The translations under genes and the position numbers were made by a program. DNA of 9,558 bases from Pseudomonadota bacterium (GTDB lineage: Bacteria > Myxococcota > Polyangia > Polyangiales > Polyangiaceae): the NCBI GenBank assembly GCA_023419055.1, contig JAEZYO010000379.1, forward strand, positions 1 through 9,558. The letters run 5' to 3'. Under the pieces are notes generated by a model. The model searched no databases and was not told the DNA's origin. It saw only the letters and a program-made list of their open reading frames with translations. The stretch's first letter is position 1. Every line of letters starts with the position of its first letter. Shown here in pieces: positions 7,131-9,558 of this stretch.

Positions 7131-7267
7131 GCGACGCGTTGGTTCGTCGAAGGGCGGGGATGTTCTCCGCGGGCGACACGTCGCCCGTCTCATCGAGGAC
7201 GCTCGAGGGGCGGACGAAACCGTGGGACCTGTACTTTCGTGGGGCGGTCTGCGATCCTCCTTCACCC

Positions 7268-9148
<1,881 letters not shown>

Positions 9149-9159
9149 AGGGCGAGAAG

Positions 9160-9483
9160 ATGCGAAGCTCGGTCGTTTTGATTTTGGCGCTGACATCGGG
9201 GTGCCTGAAGGATCTGCGCAAGGACGCGATGAGCGCCGCGCAGACGAGGGCGCAGATCGAGCTCCAATGCACGGTCCTTTCGAGCGCCGTCGAGGCCGAG
9301 CAGGGCGTGCCCGGAGGGCATCGCTATCAGGTCGGCGTACAGGGTTGCGGGCAGTACCGAGCGTATCCGGTCATGTGCCAGACGAGCGGGGGGTGTCGCA
9401 TCGAGCCGACCGGGGCCGAGAGCGCGCCCGCATCGAGCGCGTCCGCGCCGAGCGCGCCCGCATCGAGCGCGCCCGCGCCGTAG
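9160..9483 (+). CDS. Small Cys-rich putative lipoprotein
   Basis: A 107-residue protein of unknown function. A short basic start (MRSS) and a hydrophobic run end in LTSGC, a lipobox-like sequence with C15 as the predicted lipidation site; Thr at -3 is atypical but tolerable. Four further cysteines (C37, C63, C73, C79) could form two disulfides outside the cytoplasm. The core around QGCGQYRAYPVMC resembles a V.GCG..a.Y.C pattern I recall from myxobacterial secreted proteins; this is recollection, not a match I could run. The last 20 residues are a Ser/Ala/Pro tail made of a duplicated decapeptide. The gene starts 11 bp after the kinase stop with a purine-rich GGGCGAGAAG before the ATG, so it is probably in the kinase operon. 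It may be an envelope partner of the kinase's periplasmic domain, but nothing in the sequence shows an interaction. Confidence 0.82.
   Translation: MRSSVVLILALTSGCLKDLRKDAMSAAQTRAQIELQCTVLSSAVEAEQGVPGGHRYQVGVQGCGQYRAYPVMCQTSGGCRIEPTGAESAPASSASAPSAPASSAPAP
9421..9480 (+). repeat. Two tandem 30-bp repeats encoding the Ser/Ala/Pro tail
   Basis: Bases 9421-9450 and 9451-9480 are identical except at the 22nd base (T versus C). They encode residues 88-97 and 98-107 (SAPASSASAP and SAPASSAPAP) and run directly into the stop codon. The near-identity at DNA level indicates a recent in-frame duplication by slippage or unequal recombination. Confidence 0.95.
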
Positions 9484-9489
9484 CTCGCC

Positions 9490-9558
9490 TCAGACTGCGT
9501 CGCGCCGCTTCAAGATGATGAGGATCACGATGAAGATCGCGACCATCATCCCGAACAG
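9490..9558 (-). CDS. C-terminal fragment of a membrane protein (rest outside window)
   Basis: Read on the - strand from the window edge, 22 codons run in frame to TGA at 9492-9490. They encode a strongly hydrophobic stretch rich in Ile, Val, Phe and Met that ends in the basic tail KRRDAV, typical of a final membrane helix with its C-terminus in the cytoplasm. Codon third positions are GC-rich, as expected for a real gene here. It converges with the lipoprotein gene, with only 6 bp between the stops. The fragment is too short to name a family. Confidence 0.6.
   Translation of the reverse strand: MFGMMVAIFIVILIILKRRDAV

Larger units (their letters stand above)
6907..7267. other. Divergent intergenic region between the redox operon and the kinase gene
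   Basis: This 361-bp stretch separates the two divergent start codons and should hold both promoters. The end next to the oxidoreductase has an AT-richer pocket (about 6915-6950). The middle is GC-rich without recognisable structure, followed by four tandem octamers (7099-7130). Open frames cross the region on both strands, including an extension of the kinase frame back to GTG 7112, but their third-position GC is low compared with the real genes and I see no domain in them. I found no tRNA, riboswitch or convincing terminator. Confidence 0.7.

Noticed and set aside
7112..7267. Upstream extension of the kinase frame to GTG 7112
   Set aside because: The GTG lies inside the octamer repeats and the added residues look non-coding. 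The zinc-ribbon beginning at ATG 7268 is a natural N-terminus. ATG 7160 remains a weaker alternative because of a purine-rich sequence before it.

Overview
The window looks like chromosomal DNA from a GC-rich myxobacterium, most plausibly of the Polyangia/Sorangium type. The sequence is very GC-rich with strong third-position GC. It encodes a eukaryote-like Ser/Thr kinase with an N-terminal zinc-ribbon, a DUF1552-type protein tail, FHA domains fused to an enzyme, and Cys-containing secreted domains of a kind I associate with myxobacteria. The taxonomic call rests on gene style only; there is no rRNA or other marker.

Layout, left to right. (1) The 3' end of a DUF1552-like gene on the + strand (to 179). 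It converges with (2) a three-gene, translationally coupled operon on the - strand (6906 down to 202). In transcription order the operon encodes an NAD(P)H/FAD oxidoreductase fused to three FHA domains (4291-6906), a six-cluster [4Fe-4S] protein with two cNMP-binding-fold domains in its middle (2528-4294, TTG start), and a membrane cytochrome that joins a di-heme b-type helix bundle to a pentaheme c-type periplasmic domain (202-2538). (3) A 361-bp divergent intergenic region (6907-7267) containing four tandem copies of an 8-bp unit. (4) A + strand pair: a transmembrane Ser/Thr protein kinase with a zinc-ribbon and a Cys-containing periplasmic domain (7268-9148), then a small lipoprotein 11 bp downstream (9160-9483). 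(5) The last 22 codons of an otherwise unseen - strand membrane protein gene (9490-9558).

How the parts may work together (inference). The three operon products can be placed in series as one electron path: NAD(P)H to FAD, to a chain of iron-sulfur clusters, to two stacked b hemes crossing the inner membrane, to five c hemes in the periplasm and an unknown acceptor. The two soluble components carry signalling folds (two CNB domains; three FHA domains plus a linker with seven GT-x-[LV]-[LVI] motifs), and a Ser/Thr kinase is transcribed divergently from the operon. The notable hypothesis is therefore a phosphorylation-responsive and possibly ligand-responsive transmembrane electron conduit. Points against the simplest version: both CNB domains appear to lack parts of the Glu/Arg pair that normally binds the cyclic nucleotide, and two of the three FHA domains lack the canonical phosphothreonine-contacting residues. 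I know of no described system with exactly this set of parts, but I could not search for one.
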